From: Natronobacterium gregoryi SP2
Lineage (GTDB): Archaea > Halobacteriota > Halobacteria > Halobacteriales > Natrialbaceae
Direction of reading: 5' to 3'
DNA length: 64,000 bases
Assembly: GCF_000230715.2 (NCBI RefSeq)
Contig: NC_019792.1
Span: 310,001-374,000 of the forward strand
Part shown: positions 9,238 through 18,547 of the stretch, in pieces
How the letters are laid out: each line of letters opens with the position of its first letter
How positions within the stretch are numbered: the stretch's first letter is position 1
Translations under genes and position numbers: made by a program
Notes under the pieces: model-generated
What the model was told of the DNA's origin: nothing
The model's input: only the letters and a program-made list of their open reading frames with translations
Database searches by the model: none

Positions 9238-9398
9238 GACGGACGACTAGCCGTCGTTGCCGGCGTTTCACCGGTCCGGCAGTTGTGACGGAACGTCGTG
9301 CTACCGTCGCAGCTGAAACGGTTTCCACACCGATCGTAAGCCGTCGTGCAATCGAGTGTCCACTGACGTTCAGTCGTCACGACAGCGGCTGTCTCGCT

Positions 9399-9480
9399 AC
9401 TCAGGACTGCTGTCCCGATAGACCGGTACAACGCCGCCCGGGGTGCGACCGTGCCGGCACTGACGGCCAGTGGCCCGTAT
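9399..9480 (-). repeat. Long-armed palindromic repeat, copy B (diverged)
   Basis: Read on the minus strand this starts ATACGGGCCACTGGCCGTCA and ends ATCGGGACAGCAGTCC, matching the family defined by the copies at 37954 and 56340. The left arm has drifted and the terminal CCGTAT is degraded to CCTGAG. It lies in the convergent gap between cydB and lig. Confidence 0.7.
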
Positions 9481-9519
9481 GAGACCGTTTGGCGCTCGAG
9501 CGATTCGATCCGAGACAGT

Positions 9520-11241
9520 TTAGGATCGCAGTCGTTCGACGCGCTCGAGCGTGTCCGCGCCCTCGATAGCCTTGTCGTCTCGAACTGCCTGAAAGCGAGG
9601 AAACCGAAGCGCGTATCCCGACGAGTACGTCGGCGAGGACTGGATCTCCTCGTAGCCGACCTCGAAGACGACCGCAGGCTCTATCTCGACTTCTTGTCCC
9701 TCCTCTGTAGCGATGTGGGGCTCGAGCAGCTCTGTCAGTTCGGCGAGTTGCTCGTCGGTGATGCCGGTCGCGACCTTGCCGACGGTCTCTAGTTCGCCCG
9801 TCGTCTCGTTCCTGACAGAGAGTTCGAACGTGCCCAGGAAGGTCGCTCGTCGACCTTCGCCCCACTCGGCTCCCGTGACGACGCAGTCTAACGTCTCGAC
9901 GTCGGGTTTGCGCTTTCGCCAGTTCTTGCCACGCCGCCCCGGCGAGTACGCCGACTCGGGGTTTTTGAGCATGATCCCCTCGTGACCCGACTCGAGCGCC
10001 TCCGCGTCGATCGACTCGATCTCGTCGGGGTCGTCGGTCAGCCACAGCAGGGAGAGTCCGGCAACGTCCTCGGGTCGTCCGTCGCCGGTGAGAACGACCT
10101 CGAGTCGTTCGTGTCTGGTCGTCAGTGGCTCCTCGAGCAGGTCCACACCGTCGGCGTGCAGGCAGTCGAAGCAGACCGGCCGAACGGCGACGTCCTCGCG
10201 AGCCTTCGCGACGTCGTGTTTCCGGCGGAACCGCTTGAGCACCTCCTGAAACGGGAGTGGATCGCCGGCGTCGTCGACCGCGACGACCTCGCCGTCCAGG
10301 ATCACGGGGACCGCGAGCGTCTTCTCGGCGAATTCCACGACCTCCGGGAGTGCGGCGGTGACGTCTTCCATGTTCCTCGAGAAGACCCGCGTCGTCCCGT
10401 CTCCCTCCTCGAGTCCGTCAGGATCGTAGTGTAACTGGATGCGAGCGCCGTCGTACTTCCACTCGACTGCGGCTTCCTCCCACGCCTCGAGTGCGTCCGT
10501 CACCGTCCCCGTTTGGGCGAGCATCGCCTGGACGGGCCGGCCGACTTCGAGGGCCATCGCGTCCAGTCCATCGAGTCCCTCGTCGCGGGCGACGCGGGCG
10601 ACTTCGCCGTAGTCGTTCGAGACCTGCAGTGCCCGTTCGACGTGCTCCTGGGGGATGTCGAAGGCCGCGGCGATGGCGTCCCGGACGGTCCCTTCGCCGA
10701 CGCCGATGCGCATCTCCGAGAGGACGAGTCGGGCGAGGTACCGAGCTTCGTCGCTCGAGCACCGGTTGAAGAGCCCGAAGAGGGCGTCGATTTTCCGGTC
10801 TTCGCTGCCTTCCCCTTCGGCAGCCGCGAGAGCGACGAGGTCGTCGTAGACCTCGCGGACGGTGAGGGCGCCGCTTCCGTTACCAGCCCCGAACGCGTCC
10901 AGCCCCTGTTGGCCGCCGAACTCGTAGCTCGCGGCCACCTCACCGATCTCGCCGACGTCGGCGAGTCGATCCTCGACGTCATTCGTGTCTACGTTTCGCC
11001 CGGCCGCGCGTGAGATCGCCTCGTAACAGGCGCTCGGCCCGATGTCGAGCGTCGTCGAATCCCACGCGGGGAAGACCCGTCCCTGGACGAACCGGGCGAC
11101 GATTTCGATGGTCCGGGGCTCACCGGACTCCGCATCGCCGTCGGTGTCCGCGAGGAGGTCCTGCACGTGTTCGATGATCGCCAGATCGGCAGGCTCGGCT
11201 TCGATCGCAGCGGCTCGGTCGGCGAACGTGGCGAACTCCAT
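9520..11241 (-). CDS. lig: ATP-dependent DNA ligase
   Basis: Archaeal/eukaryal-type replicative DNA ligase that seals nicks using ATP. The 573-residue protein has an N-terminal DNA-binding domain (residues 1-240) and the nucleotidyltransferase domain with the adenylation motif EWKYDGARIQ; Lys272 is the expected covalent AMP acceptor. Later motifs are visible (FSRNMEDVT, VPVILDGEVVA, GHEGIMLKNP, RKRKPDVETLD). The C-terminal OB domain ends ALRFPRFQAVRDDKA. Length fits haloarchaeal LigA/LigB proteins, and it stands alone, divergent from the next gene. Confidence 0.95.
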   Translation of the reverse strand: MEFATFADRAAAIEAEPADLAIIEHVQDLLADTDGDAESGEPRTIEIVARFVQGRVFPAWDSTTLDIGPSACYEAISRAAGRNVDTNDVEDRLADVGEIGEVAASYEFGGQQGLDAFGAGNGSGALTVREVYDDLVALAAAEGEGSEDRKIDALFGLFNRCSSDEARYLARLVLSEMRIGVGEGTVRDAIAAAFDIPQEHVERALQVSNDYGEVARVARDEGLDGLDAMALEVGRPVQAMLAQTGTVTDALEAWEEAAVEWKYDGARIQLHYDPDGLEEGDGTTRVFSRNMEDVTAALPEVVEFAEKTLAVPVILDGEVVAVDDAGDPLPFQEVLKRFRRKHDVAKAREDVAVRPVCFDCLHADGVDLLEEPLTTRHERLEVVLTGDGRPEDVAGLSLLWLTDDPDEIESIDAEALESGHEGIMLKNPESAYSPGRRGKNWRKRKPDVETLDCVVTGAEWGEGRRATFLGTFELSVRNETTGELETVGKVATGITDEQLAELTELLEPHIATEEGQEVEIEPAVVFEVGYEEIQSSPTYSSGYALRFPRFQAVRDDKAIEGADTLERVERLRS

Positions 11242-11314
11242 CGGGGTCGTCTACCGGCGGTAACAGTAAAACCGTTCTGTGATTCGATCGGGCGACGTTG
11301 GATCGGGACGCGTC

Positions 11315-11395
11315 AGACGGATTGCTGTAACTATTTACCGCCGATCGCCGACCTCGTTCTGGCGATCGGCGGTAATTGAATACAGCAAACCGTAT
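11315..11395. repeat. Long-armed palindromic repeat, copy A (variant core)
   Basis: An 81-bp near-perfect inverted repeat in the divergent gap between lig and the next gene. The left arm AGACGGATTGCTGTAA pairs with the right end TACAGCAAACCGTAT. The inner arms TTACCGCCGATCGCC and GGCGATCGGCGGTAA are fully complementary around an 11-nt loop. The outer ends match the family at 37954 and 56340, but the inner 12 bases do not, although pairing is kept. Confidence 0.85.
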
Positions 11396-11507
11396 CACTC
11401 CCGTCGGCAGACGAGTACGTGCTGTGCCCGCTCCCATCGTCGAGTTCGAGGGCCGTAGCGTCCCGAGTGGTGTGCTTTAAAGACTGTCGGGCCCGCATCC
11501 GGGTAGT

Positions 11508-13076
11508 ATGACAGAAGCGGGACTCGCAACGCAAGTCGCGGAGGTCCTGAGCGTCGACGCCGACGACTTCCGGCAGCGTGCCAAGGAGGACGCAGCGGTG
11601 ATCAAAGACGCGATCGAGGACGGCGCGTTCGACAACCCACAGGCGATCGTCGGCCTCGAGTACGAGTTCTACGCGATCAAAGACGACGACTGTACCCTCC
11701 GTCGGGTTCCGCGGCGACTGCTCGAACTCATCGGCTTCGAGAAGGAACTGGGGTTGCACAACGCCGAGATGACGACCAGTCCACAACCGCTGAACGAAGA
11801 CGGGATCGTCGCCCAGGAGGCGGAGGTCAAGGCCCGCTTGCGGACTGCGCTGGACGTGACCCAGTCCGAACGCATGCGGCTGGTCAGCGACGCCCTCTGG
11901 ACGCTTCCCCCCGAAGGCGAGAAGGCGACGACGTACCTGACCGACAGCGTCGAGCGGATGGTCGGCGAGACCGATCGGACGGTTCGAGTTGCGACGAACA
12001 TGAGCGACTCGGCGCGTTACCACGCGATGGCAAACACCGACCGCGCCCAGTCTGCCGGGATGCGCATCGAGGTACCTCACGTCTCTCTGCAGGGCGACAC
12101 CGTCATGCCCGAGAGCGTCATCACGTCGATCCAGCCCCACTACCAGGTTCCACACGCGATCGACCTCCCGAACTACTTCAACTACGCCCTGCGGGTCGCG
12201 GGCCCACTGCTCGCGCTCGGGGCCAACTCGCCGTTTTTCCCTGCGGACCTCTACGACGACGACGCGACAGCCGAGGACGTTCTCGCGGATGGCTGGATGG
12301 AACACCGGATCAGCGTCTTCGAGACAGTCCTCAACGACCCCTCGACCGGCGAGGGGAAAGTCCGATTTCCCCGTGACCTCGAGACCGTCGAGGAGGCCGT
12401 CGACCGGGTTGCCACCGACGACACGATGGTGCCGATGCCCGTCGAGGCTGGCAAGCGGTTCGACGACCAGTTCCCGCACTTTCGGCGCAAACACGGCACC
12501 TACTGGCGCTGGGTCCGGCCGGTCTTTGGCGGTCCGACCCGCTCGGCCGCGAACGCCCGCATCGAGTTCCGACCGATTCCCGCCCAGCCGACAGTTCGGG
12601 ACTCCGTCTCCTTTCTCGCGGCCTTTGCCGGTCTGATGGAGAGTCTGGTCCGACTCGAGCACCCCGTCCACGAACTCGACTGGCCGGTTGCTCGCGAGAA
12701 CTTCTACGCCGCGATGCGAGACGGCCTCGAGGCCGACCTGACCTGGATCACCAACGACGGCAAAGAGACGACCGACACCCTCACAGTCTACGAGGACCTG
12801 CTGGCCCACGCCGAGGACGGACTGACCAACCGCGGACTCTCCGAGGAACAGGCCGCGAAGTATCTCTACCCGCTTCGACGGCGCGTGCGACAGAAAGTAT
12901 CGCCGGCCAGCTGGAAACGCGACCAGGTCCAGTCGGCCCTCGACGAAGGAGCGACGTTTCCCGAGGCACTCGAGCGGATGCAACGTCGGTACGTCGAGCG
13001 ACAGCGCGAGACACTACTCGACGGCAGCTTCGCCGACTGGATCGTCGAGAACGGTCGCGAGTGGAACCGAAGCTGA
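11508..13076 (+). CDS. Glutamate-cysteine ligase-like (GCS2-fold) enzyme
   Basis: A 522-residue protein related to the carboxylate-amine ligase/GCS2 group. It has a metal-binding-type motif GLEYEFYAIKDD near residue 48 and FGGPTRSAANARIEFRPIPA in the middle, equivalent to the R-x-E-x-RP signature of the family. Haloarchaea use gamma-glutamylcysteine as main thiol, so that product is plausible. The protein is, however, longer than the Halobacterium gshA product, and the substrate cannot be read from sequence. A TATA-like TGCTTTAAAGA lies about 35 bases before the ATG, suggesting a very short leader. Confidence 0.65.
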   Translation: MTEAGLATQVAEVLSVDADDFRQRAKEDAAVIKDAIEDGAFDNPQAIVGLEYEFYAIKDDDCTLRRVPRRLLELIGFEKELGLHNAEMTTSPQPLNEDGIVAQEAEVKARLRTALDVTQSERMRLVSDALWTLPPEGEKATTYLTDSVERMVGETDRTVRVATNMSDSARYHAMANTDRAQSAGMRIEVPHVSLQGDTVMPESVITSIQPHYQVPHAIDLPNYFNYALRVAGPLLALGANSPFFPADLYDDDATAEDVLADGWMEHRISVFETVLNDPSTGEGKVRFPRDLETVEEAVDRVATDDTMVPMPVEAGKRFDDQFPHFRRKHGTYWRWVRPVFGGPTRSAANARIEFRPIPAQPTVRDSVSFLAAFAGLMESLVRLEHPVHELDWPVARENFYAAMRDGLEADLTWITNDGKETTDTLTVYEDLLAHAEDGLTNRGLSEEQAAKYLYPLRRRVRQKVSPASWKRDQVQSALDEGATFPEALERMQRRYVERQRETLLDGSFADWIVENGREWNRS

Positions 13077-13152
13077 CGATAACTGCGAACTGGTATCGCT
13101 CGACTTGCCGCTTTCCCTACCGACGAGTACTCCCCCTCCGTAGCGCACGACG

Positions 13153-13953
13153 ATGACCACGACTGAGATCCCACAGCCGGGCTTTGGCACGTCCGGCCAC
13201 GAGGGCGAGACCTGCACCGAGTCGGTGATCGAGGCCCTCGAGACGGGGTATCGCCACGTCGACACCGCACAGATGTACGACAACGAACGGGAGGTCGGTC
13301 GTGCGTTGGCGGACGCCGATGTCGACCGCGAGGACGTCTTCCTCGCGACGAAGGTCCACCCCTCGAACCTCGCGTCCGACGACGTACTCGAGACGACCGA
13401 GGAGAGCCTCGAGCGACTCGGCGTCGATCAGGTCGACCTGCTGTATGTCCACTGGCCGATGAACGCCTACGACCCCGAAGAGACGTTGCCCGCGTTCGAC
13501 GAGGTCCGCGACCGTGGCTGGACTCGCCACGTCGGCGTCAGCAACTTCACCGTCGACCTGCTCGAGGAGGCCGTCGACGTGCTGGAGTCGCCGATCGCCG
13601 CCCACCAGGTCGAACTCCACCCGCGCCTCCAGCAGGACGAACTCGTCTCGGTCGGACTGGAACACGACATCGAGACGGTCGCGTACTGCCCGATCGCACA
13701 GGGTGACGTCACAGCGGTCGAGACGCTCCAAGAGATCGCCGACGACCACGACACCACCCCCGTCCAGATCGCGCTCGCGTGGCACTACGACCGGGACGGC
13801 GTCGTCCCCATCCCGAAAGCGACCGGCGACCACGTCCGGGAAAACTACGCAGCCCTCGAGATCGATCTCACGGCGGGCGAGAGAGAGCGGATTGCCGACC
13901 TCGATCGCGGCGAGCGGCTGATCGATCCCGACGAGGCGGCCTGGAACCGGTAG
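13153..13953 (+). CDS. Aldo/keto reductase
   Basis: NAD(P)H-dependent oxidoreductase with the aldo/keto reductase TIM barrel, 266 residues. Visible signatures are GYRHVDTAQMYDNEREVGRA (catalytic Asp and Tyr), the Lys in LATKVHPSNL, the His in LLYVHWPMNAY, and the cofactor-loop region VVPIPKATGDHVRENY. Closest in layout to 2,5-diketo-gluconate-reductase-like members; the physiological substrate is unknown. It stands alone between the GCS-like gene and cofD. Confidence 0.88.
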   Translation: MTTTEIPQPGFGTSGHEGETCTESVIEALETGYRHVDTAQMYDNEREVGRALADADVDREDVFLATKVHPSNLASDDVLETTEESLERLGVDQVDLLYVHWPMNAYDPEETLPAFDEVRDRGWTRHVGVSNFTVDLLEEAVDVLESPIAAHQVELHPRLQQDELVSVGLEHDIETVAYCPIAQGDVTAVETLQEIADDHDTTPVQIALAWHYDRDGVVPIPKATGDHVRENYAALEIDLTAGERERIADLDRGERLIDPDEAAWNR

Positions 13954-14025
13954 CGAGTGGGGTCGTCCACTGGCGACAGACCTGGGCATAAGCGATTAAG
14001 TGGCCGCGGGGAAGAACTGTTGCGT

Positions 14026-15018
14026 ATGGTAACTTTCCTCTCCGGGGGCACTGGAACGCCGAAGCTTCTGGACGGTGCCGGAGCCGTGTTCTCGCCGGAG
14101 GAGACCACGATCGTCGCCAATACGGGCGACGACATCGAGATCGGCGGTCTCTTCGTCTCGCCGGACGTCGACACGCTGCTCTTCCAAGGTGGTGGCCTGC
14201 TCGACCGAGAGACGTGGTGGGGCATCGAGGACGACACCCACCGGACGAACGCGGCGCTGCTGGATCTCGCCGACGCCGCGGACCTTCCAGCGGGGCCGCA
14301 GTACCTTCCGGACGAGAAACAGACCGAGGGTCGACGGCTCGCCAACTGGCGGCGGTTCTCCGGCGTCGCCGAGTTCATGACGATCGGCGACCAAGACCGG
14401 GCCCTCCACATCACACGAACGAGCCTCCTCGACCAGGGGGACACGCTGAGCGAGGCCACCCAGCGACTCGCCGACGCCTTCGACCTCTCGGTCGAACTCC
14501 TCCCGATGAGCGACGACCCCGTCGCCAGCCTCATCCACACCACCGAGGGAACGATGCACTTCCAGGAGTACTGGGTCGGCCACCGGGGCGAACCCGGCGT
14601 CGAGACCGTCGAGTTCCGCGGCTCCTCGTCGGCCGAACCAGCACCGGGCGTCCTCGAGGCGCTTTCCGACACCGTCGTCATCGGCCCCTCGAACCCCGTC
14701 ACCAGTATCGGTCCGATGCTTTCCCTGCCGGGCGTTCCCGACGCACTCGCGCGGACGACTGTCGTCGCAGTGTCGCCGTTTCTCGGCGACGACGCCTTCT
14801 CCGGCCCGGCTGGTGAACTAATGGAGTCGGTCGACGCCGAACCGAGTACGGCGGGGCTGGCGACCGCCTACCCGTTCGCCGACGCCTACGTGATCGACAG
14901 CGACGACGACGCGACGTTCGACGAACCGACCATCACGACCGACATCCGGATCGACGACCCCGAGGACGCAAAACGCGTCGTCCGGGCGATCGAGGAGGCG
15001 ATCACCCTCGTCGAGTGA
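14026..15018 (+). CDS. cofD: 2-phospho-L-lactate transferase (coenzyme F420 synthesis)
   Basis: Transfers a phospholactyl-type group to the deazaflavin FO to make F420-0. The 330-residue product opens with the CofD nucleotide-binding motif [17 protein letters not shown] and continues [19 protein letters not shown], both family hallmarks. [18 protein letters not shown] is near the end. I placed the start at 14026 because the upstream extension carries no family sequence. The stop overlaps the start of the next gene (TGATG). Confidence 0.93.
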   Translation: MVTFLSGGTGTPKLLDGAGAVFSPEETTIVANTGDDIEIGGLFVSPDVDTLLFQGGGLLDRETWWGIEDDTHRTNAALLDLADAADLPAGPQYLPDEKQTEGRRLANWRRFSGVAEFMTIGDQDRALHITRTSLLDQGDTLSEATQRLADAFDLSVELLPMSDDPVASLIHTTEGTMHFQEYWVGHRGEPGVETVEFRGSSSAEPAPGVLEALSDTVVIGPSNPVTSIGPMLSLPGVPDALARTTVVAVSPFLGDDAFSGPAGELMESVDAEPSTAGLATAYPFADAYVIDSDDDATFDEPTITTDIRIDDPEDAKRVVRAIEEAITLVE

Positions 15019-15761
15019 TGTTTCGGCCACCACTCGCCCTCGCGAGTCTCAGCGGCGAAGCCGACGCGGCGTGGGCCCGCCAGGGTGTTGACTACGCCGG
15101 TGCCGCCTTTCTCGGCGGAATCGCGCTCGACGATGACTCGAGGGCAGCGGCTCGGAAACTGGTCGAACGCGACCGCACCGAGTTCCTCCCGGCGGACCCG
15201 GTCGCGTTCGTCGACCGACAACTCGAGGCTCTCGAGGACGTTCCCATCCAGCCAGCGTTCAACGTCCGCAGCGCGACCCCAGAACCGGTCGCCGACGCCG
15301 CACGTGTCTGTCGGGACCGGGAGGCCTACCTCGAGATCAACGCCCACTGCCGGCAGGCGGAACTGTGTGCAGTTGGCTGCGGAGAGACGCTGCTGAAAGA
15401 CACTGAACGGCTCGCACGCCACGTCGAGACGGCCGCCGACACCGGCGCGACTGTCGGCGTCAAGGTCCGCGCGGAGGTGTCGGGCGTCGACCTGCCCGCA
15501 CTCGCCGGCCGACTCGAGGACGCGGGCGCGACCTTCGTCCACGTCGACGCGATGGACACCGAGTCGGTGATCGAGGACGTCGTCGACGCTTCCGACCTGT
15601 TCGTGATCGCCAACAACGGCGTCCGGGACGACGAGACCGTCCGCAAGTACGTCGACTACGGCGCCGACGCCGTCAGCGTCGGTCGGCCCAGTGATAATCA
15701 GACCGTACTCGAGCGGGTGCTCGCGGCCGTCGAGCGGCGGCTCGTGACGGGAACGCCGTGA
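15018..15761 (+). CDS. Dihydrouridine-synthase-like TIM-barrel protein (MJ0144 type)
   Basis: A flavin-binding TIM-barrel protein of the Dus/dihydropyrimidine-dehydrogenase superfamily, 247 residues from the ATG that overlaps the cofD stop. Visible are EINAHCRQAELCAVGCGETL, at the site of the usual catalytic Cys region, and GVKVRAEVSGVDLPALAG. The C-terminal phosphate-binding strand is seen as NNGVRDDETVRKYV followed by GADAVSVGRP. This gene follows cofD in many haloarchaea and methanogens, which hints at a link to F420, but no reaction is established from sequence. A true tRNA-modifying role is less certain. Confidence 0.75.
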   Translation: MFRPPLALASLSGEADAAWARQGVDYAGAAFLGGIALDDDSRAAARKLVERDRTEFLPADPVAFVDRQLEALEDVPIQPAFNVRSATPEPVADAARVCRDREAYLEINAHCRQAELCAVGCGETLLKDTERLARHVETAADTGATVGVKVRAEVSGVDLPALAGRLEDAGATFVHVDAMDTESVIEDVVDASDLFVIANNGVRDDETVRKYVDYGADAVSVGRPSDNQTVLERVLAAVERRLVTGTP

Positions 15762-15821
15762 TCGGCCCCGGTTCGTGACGCCGTCACGAAGAGTATAACC
15801 GGCTGTCACGAGTGGCTGTGG

Positions 15822-16276
15822 ATGATGTCGACATCTACGCCCGAACTGGGTCCGCTCGAGTCCTTCGATGAAACGTTCTGGTGGCTGCTACGCGAAGGAT
15901 TGTTCGTCGCTAGCATCGTCCTGTTCTGGATCGTCGCCGCGGTCGGAGTCCGGATCGCTCTCGAAGTGGTGGGGCCGTTCTCGAATTGGCATCGATCGGT
16001 CCACTATTCGGGCCAAGAATCGTAGAGACGGCGGTTCTCCAGCAAATCTTCTCCCTGATCATCGTCGCGATGGTCGCGCTCTACGTTCTCGTTCGAGCGG
16101 GGACGGTAGTCGTCGACTACCACCATCGGGAGGGTTCCGACGACCATTCGGAGAGTTCGTAATTCTGGTGATTCGAACTCCACTCCTTGCCCTCCGAGGC
16201 ACAGGCGCTGCACCTGACGATCAAAATCGGACTCGCTGCACTGGTCTTGGCCGTCTACTGGTTCGCTCGGGGGTAG
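15822..16276 (+). pseudogene. Small multi-helix membrane protein, apparently frameshifted
   Basis: The first frame gives 67 residues (MMSTSTPELGPLESFDETFW...) with one strong membrane helix, stopping at 16025. A second helix-rich stretch starts in another frame at about 15970 and runs to 16162: AVLELASIGPLFGPRIVETA, then LIIVAMVALYVLVRAG and DYHHREGSDDHSESS. Restoring one base in the GGGG run near 15970 joins them into about 116 residues. A third hydrophobic piece (LHLTIKIGLAALVLAVYWFA) ends at 16276 in the second frame after two stops. Either a decayed gene or sequencing error. I recognise no family. Confidence 0.5.
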
Positions 16277-16311
16277 CGACCGAGGTGTGACTGGGTAGCG
16301 AACAGACCCGC

Positions 16312-17313
16312 TCACACGTCCTCGAGACCGAGAACGTCGTCGACGACCCGCTGGACCCGCGTCGCCTCCTCGAAGGAGACGAGGTCGCCGTCGCCGCCCT
16401 CGAGATCGGTTACGAACTCGTCGACCAGCGCGAGCGTCGTCTCGCCCGCTTCCTCGGTGATCACGCGCTCGTTCGTCTCACCGGGGTCGGCGACGAGGCG
16501 GCGCCATGCCTGTAGCGACAGCGAACCTTCGGTTCCCTCGACGGTGAGGCTGTTTTCCTCGCTGCCGTCGCAGTCACAGAGGAGATCGATCGTTCCGTGG
16601 ACGCTCTCCTCGAGGCCGACAGCGCCGGCGTCGTCGGTAGCATCTTCGCCCCTGTCGTCACCTGCGAGAAACGTGCCGACGATGGACTCTTCGTACTTCT
16701 CCGGGGCCGTGTACCGGACATCCGCAGTGACGTCGGTGAGATCGCCGAACAGTTCCTGCGTCCCGAACACGAAGTGGCTCCCGACCTCCCGGAGCGGGCC
16801 GCCCTGCTCGCGGCCGGCGAGCCAGTCGACGTCCTGCCACTCGCGGGGCCACTGCGGGAAGCGAAACCGGAGCGCGACGCGTTTCGGCGTGCCGATCTCG
16901 CCGGCCACGATCCGCTCGCGCATCTCGAGAAATCCCGGCGTGTAGCGAAACGGGAAGTTGATCGCCGTCGTCCGATCGCTCTCGCGTGCGAGTGTGGTCA
17001 GTTCGTCCCCAACCGCCGCGTTCTCCGCGATGGGTTTCTCACAGATCACGTGTTTTTCCGCCTCGAGTGCGGCCCGGACGACGGCCGCGTGATGTTTCGG
17101 CGGGACGCCGACGTAGACGATATCGATCGCGTCGATCCCGACCAGTTCCTCGATCGCAGTGACCGACTCGCAGTCGTAGGTCTCCGCCATCGACGCTGCT
17201 TTCTCGGCGACGCGATCACAGCCTGCCCGAATTTCGGTTCGTTCGTGCTCGTCGAATGCCTCTGCGAGGCGTGAGCCGATGACGCCACAGCCGACGATGC
17301 CGACCTGATACAT
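16312..17313 (-). CDS. Gfo/Idh/MocA-family oxidoreductase
   Basis: NAD(P)-dependent dehydrogenase of the glucose-fructose oxidoreductase/inositol dehydrogenase family, 333 residues. The N-terminal Rossmann motif is MYQVGIVGCGVIGSRLAEAF, followed by the family signature HVICEKPIAENAAVG. The C-terminal half is the substrate domain, with GGPLREVGSHFVFG carrying the usual His. I start at the ATG before YQVGIVG because the 13 residues upstream do not fit the fold. The sugar or other substrate is unknown. Confidence 0.85.
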   Translation of the reverse strand: MYQVGIVGCGVIGSRLAEAFDEHERTEIRAGCDRVAEKAASMAETYDCESVTAIEELVGIDAIDIVYVGVPPKHHAAVVRAALEAEKHVICEKPIAENAAVGDELTTLARESDRTTAINFPFRYTPGFLEMRERIVAGEIGTPKRVALRFRFPQWPREWQDVDWLAGREQGGPLREVGSHFVFGTQELFGDLTDVTADVRYTAPEKYEESIVGTFLAGDDRGEDATDDAGAVGLEESVHGTIDLLCDCDGSEENSLTVEGTEGSLSLQAWRRLVADPGETNERVITEEAGETTLALVDEFVTDLEGGDGDLVSFEEATRVQRVVDDVLGLEDV

Positions 17314-17466
17314 GACGGAGAGATAGACCGTGTGGCCCAAGAAGGTGCCCATCGAAGCCTCTCCTCGGCGCTCGACCTGCCGGAGACCGGTCGGCGACCT
17401 CGAGACTGTCGCCGACCGGTTTCCGACACAAACTCATGCTTGGGAAACACTAATCGGAGACGCGAC

Positions 17467-17736
17467 ATGTCCGCTCTCCACTTCGACACTCCGTTCGAAA
17501 GACGGATAGTCGAACCCGTCCCCGCCGTCCTCACGGTCTCCCTTGTGGCTCTGATACTCGACGAATCCACGCTTCTCTCCGAGTCCGCCCTCGACGTGAT
17601 CTGTATTCCAGTACCGATACTCGTGCCAGGGCTGCTTGCCTGTTCCGTGCTGACTGGGGTATGGAACACGGATTCCGACTCGGTTCGGCAGTGCTCGGTT
17701 CCGGGAATCGGCTCCAGCCCGATGATGCGGCGGTGA
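17467..17736 (+). CDS. Hypothetical small membrane protein
   Basis: Encodes 89 residues (MSALHFDTPFERRIVEPVPA...) with hydrophobic segments at about 20-32 and 45-66. No family is recognised. Support comes from a TGATG overlap with the next small ORF, which suggests translational coupling, and from a clear gap between flanking genes. The polar tail after residue 68 looks less protein-like, so the C-terminus may have drifted. Confidence 0.4.
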   Translation: MSALHFDTPFERRIVEPVPAVLTVSLVALILDESTLLSESALDVICIPVPILVPGLLACSVLTGVWNTDSDSVRQCSVPGIGSSPMMRR

Positions 17737-17945
17737 TGCGGGTCGTCGCCTCGGTCGTGCTCGGAGTCCTCGCCGCCGACACTCTGTGGTGGGTGGTTGC
17801 GAGCCTGTCCGTCCACTATTTAGCGGCAGTCGGCGGCGTTTCTCCAGCGATCTGGCCGCCGTTGTTTGGCGGAGTACTCGGTGCCCTCGTCCTGGAAGCG
17901 GTCGTGTTCGTCCGGTTTTCCCGGAAGGACCACTGGTTCGGCTGA
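17736..17945 (+). CDS. Hypothetical two-helix membrane protein
   Basis: Encodes 69 residues from an ATG overlapping the stop of the preceding ORF. The two predicted membrane helices are VVASVVLGVLAADTLWWVVA and a second around FGGVLGALVLEAVVFVRF, with a short basic tail (RKDHWFG). Unrecognised. The two ORFs together could also be one ancestral gene split by a frameshift, since their hydrophobic profiles are complementary. Confidence 0.45.
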   Translation: MRVVASVVLGVLAADTLWWVVASLSVHYLAAVGGVSPAIWPPLFGGVLGALVLEAVVFVRFSRKDHWFG

Positions 17946-18136
17946 GTGGCCCGTCCGTAGAGTGAGCGCGGTTTCGTACCGACGCATCTGTACTAGTGCG
18001 TTCAACTGTACTTGGTGGAGTTTCGTCTATCGCGTGCTCGAGTTATACGACCGCGAAACCAGTCTCGTGAAGCCACTCCGAACACGTGCGAGTCGACCAC
18101 GAAAGGACTATCCACCGCGCTCTCTTGTTCTCGGCC

Positions 18137-18460
18137 ATGAGCCTCGAGGATCTCAACGAGGACGTACAGGAATCGTACTCGGCATTTGGCGACGAGCTCT
18201 CCGTCTCGCTCGACCGGGAGACGAAGAACGAACTCGCCTTGCTCGAGACGGCCCTCGAGCCGGAGGAGACGGACGAACTCGTCCGGCGGGCGGTTCACAT
18301 GCTGTTCCAGACGACCGTCGAGACGGGGACGCTCGATTTCCACCTGCGGTCTGGGTTCGACGTCACCTACGACGAGTACCTCTCGGGGATGACGTTCGAC
18401 GAGATGACGGGCGGCGATCAGTATCCGTCGATGGACGACGAGCGGCGATACCAGTTCTGA
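18137..18460 (+). CDS. Conserved-looking acidic haloarchaeal protein, unknown function
   Basis: Encodes 107 residues starting MSLEDLNEDVQESYSAFGDE. It is strongly acidic with helical segments (LALLETALEPEETDELVRRA, then VHMLFQTTVETGTLDFHLRS) and a C-terminal region rich in Asp, Glu and Tyr. I chose the internal ATG because the 17 upstream residues lack haloarchaeal composition. No catalytic motif or membrane segment is visible, and the gene stands alone before the NAD kinase gene. Confidence 0.6.
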   Translation: MSLEDLNEDVQESYSAFGDELSVSLDRETKNELALLETALEPEETDELVRRAVHMLFQTTVETGTLDFHLRSGFDVTYDEYLSGMTFDEMTGGDQYPSMDDERRYQF

Positions 18461-18547
18461 CGGTTCGGTCGGCCGTCGAACGTGTCTGTGAGCCACTAGT
18501 TCTTCGAACCGTGAGTATTATCGTGGGTCGCTCGCGCGTCTAGGACG

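Noticed and set aside
11331-12983. 550-codon minus-strand frame
   Set aside because: Antisense of the glutamate-cysteine-ligase-like gene; high GC at third positions keeps the opposite frame open. No native composition or promoter.
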